Shown here in pieces: positions 16,135 to 23,357 of a DNA stretch of 31,887 nt. The DNA is taken from NCBI GenBank assembly GCA_902464175.1, contig CABQHZ010000008.1, forward strand, positions 1 to 31,887. The letters are read 5' to 3'. How positions within the stretch are numbered: position 1 is the stretch's first letter; each line of letters opens with the position of its first letter. The position numbers and the translations under genes were made by a program. Origin of the DNA: an uncultured Collinsella sp. GTDB lineage: Bacteria; Actinomycetota; Coriobacteriia; Coriobacteriales; Coriobacteriaceae. Under the pieces are notes generated by a model, which saw only the letters and a program-made list of their open reading frames with translations, did no database searches and was not told the origin of the DNA.

Positions 16135-16587
16135 ATGATGAACGCAACGAATATGGTCCAGGGAAACCTCGCCCTTAAGCTCGAGACGCCTGCAGAACCC
16201 ACTTTTACGGTTGTTCAGGGTGGCCGCTCCGGCATTCAGCCTTTGACCGTAAAGCCTGCTCGTAATCAGCAGGCTGCAGTCGCGCCGGCCCGCGTTGCCC
16301 TAAAGGTTCCGACGATTGTCGCCGTCGCCGTTGCGCTTACGCTCTTCTTTGTCCTCGCTACGTCGGTCTTTAGCGCTCGTCACGCCGCGTATGCCGAGTC
16401 CGTTTCCAACATTACCTACGAGACCATTCGCGTTCAGGCTGGCGATTCTCTTTGGTCGCTTGCCGAGGAATATCCAATCGAAGGCCTTTCCACGCAAGAG
16501 ACTTCCGACATGATCCGTAACGTCAATCATCTGGAGCATGGTTCGCTCGCCGCCGGTGCGCATCTTAAGGTTCCTGCTCGTTCGTAA
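16135..16587 (+). CDS. LysM membrane protein, probable SOS cell-division suppressor (YneA/ChiZ-like)
   Basis: 150 residues. A cytoplasmic N-terminus of about 55 residues precedes one transmembrane helix (about 58-80, KVPTIVAVAVALTLFFVLAT) and then an extracytoplasmic LysM domain at about 95-147 (IRVQAGDSLWSLAEEY, GAHLKVP). No catalytic domain is visible. The gene is divergent from lexA and has two perfect LexA boxes in its promoter region. This matches Bacillus yneA, an SOS-induced LysM division inhibitor beside lexA, and mycobacterial Rv2719c (ChiZ) between lexA and nrdR. The role as division suppressor is inferred from position, regulation and architecture. GAGAGGAGAAC precedes the ATG; the second codon is also ATG. 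Confidence 0.75.
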   Translation: MMNATNMVQGNLALKLETPAEPTFTVVQGGRSGIQPLTVKPARNQQAAVAPARVALKVPTIVAVAVALTLFFVLATSVFSARHAAYAESVSNITYETIRVQAGDSLWSLAEEYPIEGLSTQETSDMIRNVNHLEHGSLAAGAHLKVPARS

Positions 16588-16600
16588 TCATTATCGCGCT

Positions 16601-16644
16601 GCGCATGGTACCCTTGTTATCGTTTAAGAGGAGGTACCATGCGC
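16601..16644 (+). promoter_or_regulatory. Inverted repeat enclosing the nrdR ribosome binding site and start codon
   Basis: GCGCATGGTACC (16601-16612) is the exact reverse complement of GGTACCATGCGC (16633-16644). The right arm contains the last two G of the Shine-Dalgarno, the ATG and the next codon of nrdR. In the mRNA a 12-bp stem with a 20-nt loop would hide the start codon, suggesting translational control. The pairing is directly visible; regulation is inferred. Confidence 0.65.
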
Positions 16645-17082
16645 TGTCCCAAATGCGGCAAGGCACATACCCGCGTCGTAGATTCCCGTATGCAGGAGTC
16701 AAATAACACCATTAAGCGCCGTCGCGAATGTTGCTCGTGTAACTACCGCTTTACAACGTTTGAGCGATGTGAAGACCCAATCGAGGTCATTAAGTCAGAC
16801 GGAACCAAGCAGCGGTTCGATCGCAATAAGCTGCTCGTCGGCTTGATGCGCGCCACCATCAAGCGCGATATCGACACTAAGAAGCTCAATGAGATTATCG
16901 ACGACATCGAGGTCGAGCTGCGCTCTCGCACACTGACGGCCGTCACGTCCCATGAGTTGGGTGACATGGTGCTCAAGCGCTTGGCCAAGATCGACAAGGT
17001 TGCGTACATCCGTTTTGCCTCGGTCTACCGCGATTTCAAAGACGTCGATGAATTTCTGCAAGAGCTCGACAAGCTAAGGTGA
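16639..17082 (+). CDS. nrdR: Transcriptional repressor NrdR
   Basis: 147 residues, the normal length. It begins with the zinc ribbon MRCPKCGKAHTRVVDSR: Cys3 and Cys6, with Cys31 and Cys34 in ECCSCNYRFTTFER. The ATP-cone follows (about 49-139; VIKSDGTKQRFDRNKLLVGL). NrdR senses ATP/dATP through the cone and represses ribonucleotide reductase genes. The start has a strong AAGAGGAGG but is enclosed by the 12-bp inverted repeat. lexA - LysM - nrdR is an actinobacterial arrangement. dut follows after 4 nt, which groups two dNTP-related genes. Confidence 0.96.
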   Translation: MRCPKCGKAHTRVVDSRMQESNNTIKRRRECCSCNYRFTTFERCEDPIEVIKSDGTKQRFDRNKLLVGLMRATIKRDIDTKKLNEIIDDIEVELRSRTLTAVTSHELGDMVLKRLAKIDKVAYIRFASVYRDFKDVDEFLQELDKLR

Positions 17083-17086
17083 TTCC

Positions 17087-17530
17087 ATGTCCAACATTAC
17101 CGTCAACATAAAGCGTCTCGACCCCACCGTCGAGCTTCCCAAATACGCCCATCCCACCGATGCCGGCTTGGATCTACGCTCCAACGAAGACTGCGTCCTG
17201 AAGCCCTTCGAACGCCGTCTGGTCTCTACGGGGCTGGCCATCGCCCTGCCCGATGGCTACGCCGGCTTCGTCCAGCCCCGCAGCGGCTTGGCCATCAAGC
17301 AGGGCTTGTCTATAGTCAACACGCCGGGCCTCATCGACGCTCACTACCGAGGAGAACTCAAGGTTATCCTCATCAACCTGGATCCCACCAACGACATCCA
17401 AATCAACAAAGGCGACCGCATAGCCCAACTCGTCATCCAAGAAGTCCCCACGGTCAATCTCATAGAAGTAGAAGAACTAGACGAAACCGACCGAGGCAAA
17501 GGAGGTTTCGGCTCCAGCGGCATCGCCTAG
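17087..17530 (+). CDS. dut: dUTP diphosphatase
   Basis: 147 residues with the five trimeric dUTPase motifs: DAGLDLRS (motif 1), PRSGLAIKQG (2), TPGLIDAHYRGEL (3, with the catalytic Asp of GLID), DRIAQLVI (4) and GKGGFGSSG (5, Phe over the uracil). It hydrolyses dUTP to dUMP, keeping uracil out of DNA and feeding thymidylate synthesis. The ATG lies 4 nt after nrdR, with AAGGTGA as the ribosome binding site. The last third uses more A-rich codons (ATA, CTA, GAA) than its neighbours, possibly a sign of recombination; this is only an impression. Confidence 0.95.
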   Translation: MSNITVNIKRLDPTVELPKYAHPTDAGLDLRSNEDCVLKPFERRLVSTGLAIALPDGYAGFVQPRSGLAIKQGLSIVNTPGLIDAHYRGELKVILINLDPTNDIQINKGDRIAQLVIQEVPTVNLIEVEELDETDRGKGGFGSSGIA

Positions 17531-17558
17531 GGCGCTCGTATCCCTCCCGCCTGTCTCT

Positions 17559-17591
17559 CACACATATCATTCCATGCTCAAACATTCTCGC
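17559..17591 (+). repeat. Partial copy of palindromic repeat (copy 1)
   Basis: 33 bases match the left half of copy 2 (17625-17657) at 31 positions, from CACACATATCAT through GCTCAAACATTCTCGC. The right half is absent, so no long stem can form. It lies 29 nt after the dut stop. Probably a truncated element. Confidence 0.7.
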
Positions 17592-17610
17592 AGGGGCGCG
17601 TGTATCCCGA

Positions 17611-17706
17611 TTTCGCCTGAGTCACACACATATCATCCCGTGCTCAAACATTCTCGCTTCGCTGCGAAACTGCGCGCGGGACGATATGTGTGTGCCTCAG
17701 GCGAAA
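17611..17706 (+). repeat. Long palindromic repeat with conserved 36-nt loop (copy 2)
   Basis: Arms 17611-17640 and 17677-17706 pair at 28 of 30 positions. The 36-nt loop (17641-17676) begins TGCTCAAACATTCTCGC and ends GAAACTGCGCG. The loop and the inner stem are shared with copy 3, while the outer stem (TTTCGCCTGAG / CTCAGGCGAAA) is not. It sits in the gene-free stretch between the convergent dut and glycosyltransferase genes. Confidence 0.85.
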
Positions 17707-17737
17707 GGGCTACATGCTTGATATAAAACAATCTTTC

Positions 17738-17788
17738 TAGTAAGCCGGTACGTCAAAGATATTGCTTCTTTTTCGTACCGGCTTACTA
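17738..17788. terminator. 15-bp perfect hairpin between dut and the glycosyltransferase gene
   Basis: TAGTAAGCCGGTACG (17738-17752) pairs exactly with 17774-17788 around a 21-nt loop that ends in five T. TTTAGATTT follows on the plus strand. It may terminate dut transcription, or be a separate palindromic element; the long loop is atypical for a terminator. Confidence 0.5.
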
Positions 17789-17856
17789 TTTAGATTTCAC
17801 CTTTGCAGGTTCTAATTAGGGGAATCTGGTTTAGCTGCTAGTACGTAAACGTAGCT

Positions 17857-17954
17857 GCTCGGCGGGAGCCGCCCATATATCGTTCCACGCGCAGTTTCGC
17901 AGCGCAGCGAGAATGTTTGAGCATGGAATGATATATGGGCGGCTCCCGCCGAGC
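17857..17954 (-). repeat. Long palindromic repeat with conserved 36-nt loop (copy 3, inverted)
   Basis: Arms 17857-17887 and 17924-17954 pair at 30 of 31 positions. The loop 17888-17923 is the reverse complement of the copy 2 loop at 35 of 36 positions. The outer arm (GCTCGGCGGGAGCCGCCC) differs from copy 2 but is self-complementary. It ends 13 nt from the stop of the minus-strand glycosyltransferase gene, so it lies in that gene's 3' region. Confidence 0.85.
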
Positions 17955-17967
17955 GGCGGACTTTCAT

Positions 17968-19269
17968 TTATCTGATATGCGCGGGTTTGCCGCCCCAGTA
18001 GAAGCGGCAGAAGGCTCGTTTGCGCTTTTGGGGTTTGCCTACGAGTTCCATGGTTGCGATGGCTATGTCTTCGGCTGCGTGGGGGCGGCGTAGTACTTCG
18101 CCGTTGATGAGCAGTGCCTTGAGCGACTCAGGATGATCGTGGAGATGGCGCAACGTCACGATGAGCTCTCGTGCGGTGGTGACATGCATGCTGGCGCCCA
18201 TGCCGGTGAGCATCGTGGTGTTGGCCTTTTCCTGGCCGTATGATTTGCCCAGCAGGATCATCGGCAGATGTGCGCATAGGCACTCGGTGACGGTGAGTCC
18301 GCCCGATTTGAGAATTGCCAGGTCGCAGCCGTGCATGAGGGCCGCCATGTCGTCGACATAGTCCAGCACCGTGATGTTTTCGAGCTTCATGGCATCGAAG
18401 AGCGTCTTGAGGCGGGCGGCGTATTCCTTATCCTTGCCCGGCAAAAAGACAAAGTGCATGTCTTCGAAGCTGCGTAGGAAGGGGAGGGTGCGGTCCATCT
18501 CCGCGCGAAAGCGAACGTACGGTTGAGGCAAGCTGGCACCGGCCATTACCAGCACGACGGTCTTGTCGGTGGGGAGGTTGAACTTAGCTAGCTCTTCCTC
18601 GCGATCGTAATCCGTGTCGAATCCGGCGCGAATGGGAATGCCGGTAATGCGAATCTTTGTTTCGAGCACCTTGCGCGGACGCAGCGTTTCGGCCATAAAT
18701 TCGTTGGCAACACAGAATAAATCGGTGTCCTTGTGGGGCCACCATCCCTCGACTTCGTAGTCGGTCGGTACGCAGATGACCGGATAATCGATACCCGTAA
18801 TTACGCGGGCGCCCACGGCAACATTGGCTGCCGTGATGTGCGTTGCAACCACGGCTATGGGCCTGCGGCTACGAATATATTCGTTGAAGGCGGGGAACAT
18901 AATTCGCGACCATGCCGTTCCGCCACCCCAGAGAAGATGTCCCGTAAGTGTATATCGCCAGGTCAGGTCGTAAATGGGGCGTGTGGCTCCCGTAAAAGAA
19001 GCCGCGGTCTTATTGCCGTCGAATTTAATACGTCCAAAATCAAGGATATCGAGCACTTCAATCTCAATATCCTCGGGGATGCCATTGGTGCCGCGGATGA
19101 GGTCGAATGCCTGCGCAATCGCATTTGCGGCGGCCTTGTGGCCCGAGCCAACGGAGGCGTGCACGATGGTCACGAGAGGTTTTTGTTGAGCCAGGAGCGT
19201 GGTTTGCTCCGATTGGGGAGTGCTGTGCGTGAGCAGGGGAGCGTCGTCACTCGTCTGCGCCTGGTCCAT
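17968..19269 (-). CDS. MGDG synthase / UgtP-type glycosyltransferase
   Basis: 433 residues from the ATG at 19269, preceded by GGGGAG at good distance; an upstream in-frame start at 19308 lacks this. After a 30-residue variable N-terminus comes the MGDG-synthase-like block (TIVHASVGSGHKAAANAIAQ), then ATHITAANVAVGARV, and the nucleotide-sugar-binding half with VMAGASLP, VLDYVDDMAALMHGCDLAI and LKSGGLTVTECLCAHLPMIL, typical of the GT28 group (MurG, UgtP, plant MGD1). Such enzymes add glucose or galactose to diacylglycerol, giving glycolipids and lipoteichoic acid anchors. The sugar cannot be told from sequence. The gene is divergent from trxB. Confidence 0.85.
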   Translation of the reverse strand: MDQAQTSDDAPLLTHSTPQSEQTTLLAQQKPLVTIVHASVGSGHKAAANAIAQAFDLIRGTNGIPEDIEIEVLDILDFGRIKFDGNKTAASFTGATRPIYDLTWRYTLTGHLLWGGGTAWSRIMFPAFNEYIRSRRPIAVVATHITAANVAVGARVITGIDYPVICVPTDYEVEGWWPHKDTDLFCVANEFMAETLRPRKVLETKIRITGIPIRAGFDTDYDREEELAKFNLPTDKTVVLVMAGASLPQPYVRFRAEMDRTLPFLRSFEDMHFVFLPGKDKEYAARLKTLFDAMKLENITVLDYVDDMAALMHGCDLAILKSGGLTVTECLCAHLPMILLGKSYGQEKANTTMLTGMGASMHVTTARELIVTLRHLHDHPESLKALLINGEVLRRPHAAEDIAIATMELVGKPQKRKRAFCRFYWGGKPAHIR

Positions 19270-19387
19270 CGATAACTCCCCTTCAGCTTTGTAATACGGA
19301 TTTATCATTGTAGTGCATGAGTGTCACGTTCACGTAAATTTGGGTATGAGCGCAAAGAACGACAACGTTTCGACGAAAGGACGCTTC

Positions 19388-20326
19388 ATGACTACCGATA
19401 AGCCGATCGATGTTGCGATTATCGGTGGCGGCCCCGCGGGCTATGCTGCCGCTATTTATGCTGCGCGTGCCAACCTGACGACGACCGTGATTGAGCAGGG
19501 CATGTCGGGAGGGCAGATCGCCACAACCAATGAGGTCGAGAACTATCCGGGTTTCCCGCTCCTGAGTGGCGCCGAACTCGGCGAGCGTTTTCAGCAGCAT
19601 GCAGAGGGCCTGGGAGCACAGGTTACATGGAGCATGGTTACGGGTATCGATTACGATGCCGATGCAGCGTTGTTTACGGTGCATCACGATATGGGCGATA
19701 CGCTGGCCTCGAGCGTTATCGCTTGCATGGGTGCCACGCCGCGTCCGGCAGGTTTCGCAGGCGAGGATACGTATCGCGGTCGTGGCGTTTCATATTGCGC
19801 AACATGTGACGGCATGTTTTTCCGCGGCAAGCAGGTTTTTGTAATCGGTGGTGGCAATTCGGCATGCGAAGAGGCTCTGTTCCTGTCCGACCTTGCCAAC
19901 AGTGTGACCATCGTGCTGCGCCGCGACCAGTTCCGTGCGCCCGATGGTGTTGTTCAGAAAGTACTCGCAAAGGACAATATTACAGTTAGGTACCAAACTA
20001 GTATTGTGGAGCTATCGGGCGAAGCCATGCCAACGACGATCACCTTTAAGGACAATGCATCCGGTGAGACTCATACCGAGTCATTTGAGCCTGGCTCGTT
20101 TGGCATCTTTGTCTTTACCGGGACGCAACCCCATACCGAGCTTGTTGAGCATCTAGTCGATCTGGCGCCTGATGGCGGCATTCTGACTGATGAATCCATG
20201 GCGACCCGCACGCCAGGTCTATTTGCCGCTGGCGATATCCGTTCCAAGCGCTTACGCCAGGTTGTGACCGCCGTTTCTGATGGAGCCATAGCGGCAACCA
20301 ACGCATACGCATTTCTCCGTGGATAA
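19388..20326 (+). CDS. trxB: Thioredoxin-disulfide reductase
   Basis: 312 residues from the ATG at 19388, with CGAAAGGACG upstream; a start at 19313 would add 25 unconserved residues. FAD-binding GGGPAGYAAA near the N-terminus, redox pair Cys137 and Cys140 in YCATCDGMFF, NADPH-binding VIGGGNSACEEALFL, and the C-terminal FAD block GLFAAGDIRSKRLRQVVTAV. It passes electrons from NADPH to thioredoxin. No thioredoxin gene is adjacent. A strong terminator follows 42 nt after the stop. Confidence 0.95.
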   Translation: MTTDKPIDVAIIGGGPAGYAAAIYAARANLTTTVIEQGMSGGQIATTNEVENYPGFPLLSGAELGERFQQHAEGLGAQVTWSMVTGIDYDADAALFTVHHDMGDTLASSVIACMGATPRPAGFAGEDTYRGRGVSYCATCDGMFFRGKQVFVIGGGNSACEEALFLSDLANSVTIVLRRDQFRAPDGVVQKVLAKDNITVRYQTSIVELSGEAMPTTITFKDNASGETHTESFEPGSFGIFVFTGTQPHTELVEHLVDLAPDGGILTDESMATRTPGLFAAGDIRSKRLRQVVTAVSDGAIAATNAYAFLRG

Positions 20327-20367
20327 GTACGATAATATATCTTATGTAAGGTTGATATCAATTTACT

Positions 20368-20412
20368 AAATGGCGGGACGATGCATCAGTGCACTGTCCC
20401 GCCATTTTTCTT
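20368..20412 (+). terminator. trxB terminator
   Basis: A perfect 12-bp stem (AAATGGCGGGAC at 20368-20379 with 20396-20407), 16-nt loop, then a T-rich run (TTTTTCTT). Classical intrinsic terminator for trxB. Confidence 0.9.
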
Positions 20413-20429
20413 GGCGGCTATGTGGTATG

Positions 20430-20444
20430 CAAAACTAGATAACC
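20430..20444 (+). promoter_or_regulatory. Candidate operator CAAAACTAGATAACC upstream of the DUF1836 gene
   Basis: The same 15-mer, with one change (CAAAACTAGATAGCC), occurs on the minus strand in one arm of the degV dyad (22090-22104). It lies about 35 nt upstream of the DUF1836 gene start, next to a TACAAT-type -10 (20451-20456 region). Shared operator function is inferred. Confidence 0.45.
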
Positions 20445-20479
20445 TAGAATACAATATAGAAAACGAACGGAGGCCTCTT

Positions 20480-21091
20480 ATGAACCACGCTAAATACGTT
20501 ATTCCGATGTCCGATTCGTCGGTCAGCATTAAGCCCGAGGATATTCAGCCCACAGTGCTGCCCGATGCATTCATTCAGTCCGATATCGTGCGTAAACTCA
20601 ATACGTTAAGTCTGCCGCGCTATAACCAGTTGCCCAATGTGACGCTCTACCGCGACCAGGTCATTGAGTATGTTGCGCTGTGGATGGAGCCGCTGTCCAT
20701 TTGTGTTGAGCAACCTGTGATTACGCCATCGATGATCAATAACTACGTGAAGGTCGGCCTGGTGCCTGCTCCGGTCAAAAAGCAATATGGCCGCGAGCAG
20801 ATTGCCCGCCTGATCGCTATCTGCCTCTTTAAGCAGGTGCTACCTATTGCTGCGGTGCAGGCGCTCTTTAACATTCAGCGTTTGAGCTATGATGCCCCGA
20901 CGGCTTTCGATTATGTGGTCGATCAGCTCGAGGCATCGATTCGTTCGGCGTTTTCCGTCGAGCAGACGCCGGTTCCCGATACGGCGCATCAGGTAACGCG
21001 TGAGTCGCTGCTTGTGCGCAGTGCGGTTTCATCCTTCGTTTCGAAGGCGTACCTGATGAGCTATCTAAAGTTTAATGGGTTTAATAGCTAG
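20480..21091 (+). CDS. DUF1836 family putative regulator
   Basis: 203 residues from the ATG at 20480, preceded by ACGGAGG; an upstream start at 20381 lies in the trxB terminator. The central part has the DUF1836 MerR-like helix-turn-helix: CVEQPVITPSMINNYVKVGL, then VPAPVKKQYGREQIARLIAI and CLFKQVLPIAAVQALFNIQ. No membrane segment. The family is presumed to bind DNA; targets are not known to me. It is a single-gene unit between two terminators. The neighbouring convergent gene is degV, and a 15-nt motif is shared by the two promoters, so regulation of degV by this protein is possible. Confidence 0.75.
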   Translation: MNHAKYVIPMSDSSVSIKPEDIQPTVLPDAFIQSDIVRKLNTLSLPRYNQLPNVTLYRDQVIEYVALWMEPLSICVEQPVITPSMINNYVKVGLVPAPVKKQYGREQIARLIAICLFKQVLPIAAVQALFNIQRLSYDAPTAFDYVVDQLEASIRSAFSVEQTPVPDTAHQVTRESLLVRSAVSSFVSKAYLMSYLKFNGFNS

Positions 21092-21103
21092 CCGACGTAT
21101 AAA

Positions 21104-21150
21104 ACGGGCGGGACAAAGAGCCATCTGTCGCTTTGTCCCGCCCGTATTTT
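21104..21150. terminator. Bidirectional terminator between DUF1836 gene and degV
   Basis: A perfect 15-bp stem (ACGGGCGGGACAAAG at 21104-21118 with 21131-21145), 12-nt loop, followed by ATTTTT on the plus strand and TTTTAT on the minus strand. It serves both convergent genes. Confidence 0.92.
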
Positions 21151-21164
21151 TGCTTGGTAGGACT

Positions 21165-22031
21165 TTATTTGCCCGAAGCTACGCCCATGCCGTAGCCGAT
21201 GATGAGGCCGTGCATCTCGGCGTAATAGGAATCCAGGCCGTTGCAGGGCATGATGATGGTCTTGGAGCCTGGCCAGCGCTCCACAATTCGGCTGGCAAGT
21301 GCCTGGGCGCCTGCCTCATTCTCGACATGGTCGATAACGACCTCGCCGCCCGTAAAACCCTCGGCTTCCATGGTGTCGATGATCTTGTTGAGCATCTTCT
21401 TTTCGCCACGCGTGTGCCCGACGAGTTCGATTTTACCGGCCTCGCTCGCCGTGCCCAAAATGCGGATATTGAGCTTGTTGGCAATGACGCCGGCTGCCTT
21501 AGGGATACGTCCGGCTTTGGCGAGGTTTTCGTAATTGCACAAACTGAAGAGGATTTTGCTGTTCTGTTCAAGGCTATCGAAGTATGCGCAAGCATCCTCG
21601 AATGAGACATCCGGGTTGCTTGCAAGATAGCGGTCGAACAGCAAGAAAATAAGGTCCATTTTGCCGCCAGCTGCGCGTGAATTGACAAGATGAATCTGCC
21701 GGTCGGGCTCCTCGGCAAGAACCATATCGCGAGCCGTGGCTGCCGCATTGTAGCTGCCCGACACGCCCTCAGAGATCGGCATGCAGATGGTCTTGTCTGC
21801 CAATTTGAAGAGCTCGGCCCACTCCCCTACGCTGGGACAAGCGCTTGAAGAAGCGTTCGTCTCCGCCTGAACAGCGCAGTTGAGCTCATGTACATCGAGC
21901 GAAAGGTCATCGACGAATTCACGCTCCCCCACTCGAATTTTGAGGGGCGCAAATGCAAAGGTGGTATGGGGCGCGGTCGGTTGCCAATCGCGGAGGTTAC
22001 AGCTTGAATCTGAGATAAGTGCCCAGCTCAT
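21165..22031 (-). CDS. DegV family fatty-acid-binding protein
   Basis: 288 residues. N-terminal ALISDSSCNL start, the conserved CMPISEGVSGSYNAA block (binds the fatty acid carboxylate), and the C-terminal domain with SEAGKIELVGHTRGEKKMLNK. DegV/FakB proteins carry a fatty acid for phosphorylation by FakA in uptake of exogenous fatty acids. No fakA is in view. AAAGGA precedes the ATG. It is transcribed alone from a promoter with a perfect TATAAT at 22061-22066 (minus strand) and a large dyad over the -35 region, and it ends at the shared bidirectional terminator. Confidence 0.9.
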   Translation of the reverse strand: MSWALISDSSCNLRDWQPTAPHTTFAFAPLKIRVGEREFVDDLSLDVHELNCAVQAETNASSSACPSVGEWAELFKLADKTICMPISEGVSGSYNAAATARDMVLAEEPDRQIHLVNSRAAGGKMDLIFLLFDRYLASNPDVSFEDACAYFDSLEQNSKILFSLCNYENLAKAGRIPKAAGVIANKLNIRILGTASEAGKIELVGHTRGEKKMLNKIIDTMEAEGFTGGEVVIDHVENEAGAQALASRIVERWPGSKTIIMPCNGLDSYYAEMHGLIIGYGMGVASGK

Positions 22032-22060
22032 AGAGGGTCCTTTCTAATTGTTCCTCAACA

Positions 22061-22066
22061 ATTATA
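22061..22066 (-). promoter_or_regulatory. degV -10 box
   Basis: TATAAT on the minus strand, about 30 nt upstream of the degV start. No clear -35 is seen 17 nt further up; that position abuts the dyad at 22086-22122, which suggests regulator-dependent expression. Confidence 0.6.
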
Positions 22067-22085
22067 GCCATCTTGCAAACTGAAT

Positions 22086-22122
22086 GTACGGCTATCTAGT
22101 TTTGAATACTAGATAGCCGTAC
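22086..22122. promoter_or_regulatory. 15-bp perfect dyad upstream of degV
   Basis: GTACGGCTATCTAGT (22086-22100) and its exact complement (22108-22122) flank a 7-nt spacer. No U-tract follows on either strand, and the NlpC/P60 gene already has its own terminator next door. The position just upstream of the degV -10 favours an operator. One arm contains the 15-mer found upstream of the DUF1836 gene. Confidence 0.6.
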
Positions 22123-22131
22123 AAGATTAGA

Positions 22132-22173
22132 GAAAAAAAGAATGGACCTCGCGACTTAAAGCCACGAGGTCCA
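22132..22173 (-). terminator. Terminator of the pgsA-FHA-MerR-apt-NlpC/P60 run
   Basis: On the minus strand, TGGACCTCG (22173-22165) pairs with CGAGGTCCA (22151-22143), followed by ATTC and seven T (22139-22133). It lies 25 nt past the NlpC/P60 stop. Confidence 0.9.
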
Positions 22174-22197
22174 CATTCACACGCTGTGTAAGATGAC

Positions 22198-23325
22198 TTA
22201 GTAACGCACGAAGATATAGTTGTTGTTCATACCGGCGGCAACGGAGCTGATGATAACACCTGTGTTGTAGTCGGAAGCATGAATCATCTGACCACCACCG
22301 ATGTAAATGCCGGTGTGGTACGAGTTGACCACAACGTCACCGGGCTGCGGATCGGACACACGCGTCCAGCCCATAAAGGTACCCGTGGTGCCCAGGCGGC
22401 AATAGCGACCAGTGAGGCAATAGCTAACAAAACCAGAGCAGTCGAAGCTGTTCGGGCCAATTCCGCCCCAGGAATAAGCGCAACCAAGCTTGCTGTATGC
22501 ACGCGAGACAACAGAACCGCCATCGACGGACTGGCTCGGAGCAGAAGGCGTCGGAGCCGGAGCGGGCGTGGAGGGCTGCGGTGTAGGAGCAGGTGCCGGC
22601 GTAGGAGCCGGAGTGTTGCCGCCCTGGTTGTTGTTATTGCTGGTCTGGCCACCGTTGTTGGTGTTCTCGGTCGTGCCCGCAGTTTCGCTGCTCACCGTGG
22701 CCTTCTCGGCAGTGCTGGCGTTAATGCCCGCCTGCAGTGCGGCGTTCGCCTCAGCCTCGGCGGCAAGCTCGGCCTGCAGCTGAGAATCCAGGGAGTTCAC
22801 GACGCTCTGCGCCTCTGCCTGCTGGGCGTTGAGCTCGTCGACCTTTTTCTGCGTGTCGGCGACGTTCTTCTCCTGCTCGGCCTGCTTATCGGTGAGCTGC
22901 TGCTTAAGCTCCTTGACCTCTTGAATGGTCTGAGCTTGCTTATCGGAAACTTTGCCGTAGTAGAACAGACGGTTGAGCATATCGCTCAGATCATCGACAC
23001 CCGTCAAAACCTGAAGCAGGCTCAGACCGCCGGTTTTGTACTCGCCGGCGACATAGGTCGAGAGCTTGGCCTGACCATCGGCGATCTCCTGCTGCTTTTG
23101 CGTGATCTCGCCGGCAGTCTGATCGAGCGCCTGCGTCTGCGTGGCAAGCTCATCGTAAATCTGCTGGGTTTGGGTGCCGATCTGCTCGAGTTTCGTACGA
23201 GCAGCGGCAAGGTCGGATGCGGTATCGGCGTAGGCAGGAGCCGCGAGGCCCAAGCCCAAAACACAAGCGAGGGTTGCCGTAGCAGCGCAGCGTGCCATGT
23301 TTTTGTGCGTGTTTGCTGTGCGCAT
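22198..23325 (-). CDS. Secreted NlpC/P60 peptidoglycan hydrolase with coiled coil
   Basis: 375 residues. Signal peptide at 1-33 (positive start, hydrophobic core, cleavage near AYA-DTA). Residues about 35-205 are a Gln/Glu/Ala-rich coiled coil as in RipA/PcsB-type hydrolases. An Asn/Gly then Pro/Ala-rich linker (about 220-265) leads to a C-terminal NlpC/P60 domain with Cys296 (DCSGFVSYC), His337 (SYHTGIYIGGG) and His349 (MIHAS). These are D,L-endopeptidases cutting peptide stems in the wall, often at the septum. The coiled coil probably keeps the enzyme inactive or recruits it. AAAGGAAG precedes the ATG. It starts 32 nt after apt, last in the operon. Confidence 0.92.
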   Translation of the reverse strand: MRTANTHKNMARCAATATLACVLGLGLAAPAYADTASDLAAARTKLEQIGTQTQQIYDELATQTQALDQTAGEITQKQQEIADGQAKLSTYVAGEYKTGGLSLLQVLTGVDDLSDMLNRLFYYGKVSDKQAQTIQEVKELKQQLTDKQAEQEKNVADTQKKVDELNAQQAEAQSVVNSLDSQLQAELAAEAEANAALQAGINASTAEKATVSSETAGTTENTNNGGQTSNNNNQGGNTPAPTPAPAPTPQPSTPAPAPTPSAPSQSVDGGSVVSRAYSKLGCAYSWGGIGPNSFDCSGFVSYCLTGRYCRLGTTGTFMGWTRVSDPQPGDVVVNSYHTGIYIGGGQMIHASDYNTGVIISSVAAGMNNNYIFVRY

Positions 23326-23357
23326 GTAGCTTCCTTTCCAGTAACTAAGGGTAACGG

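Noticed and set aside
17531..17967. CRISPR array in the repeat-rich gap
   Set aside because: The repeats are large palindromes in mixed orientation without regular spacers, and no cas genes are present.
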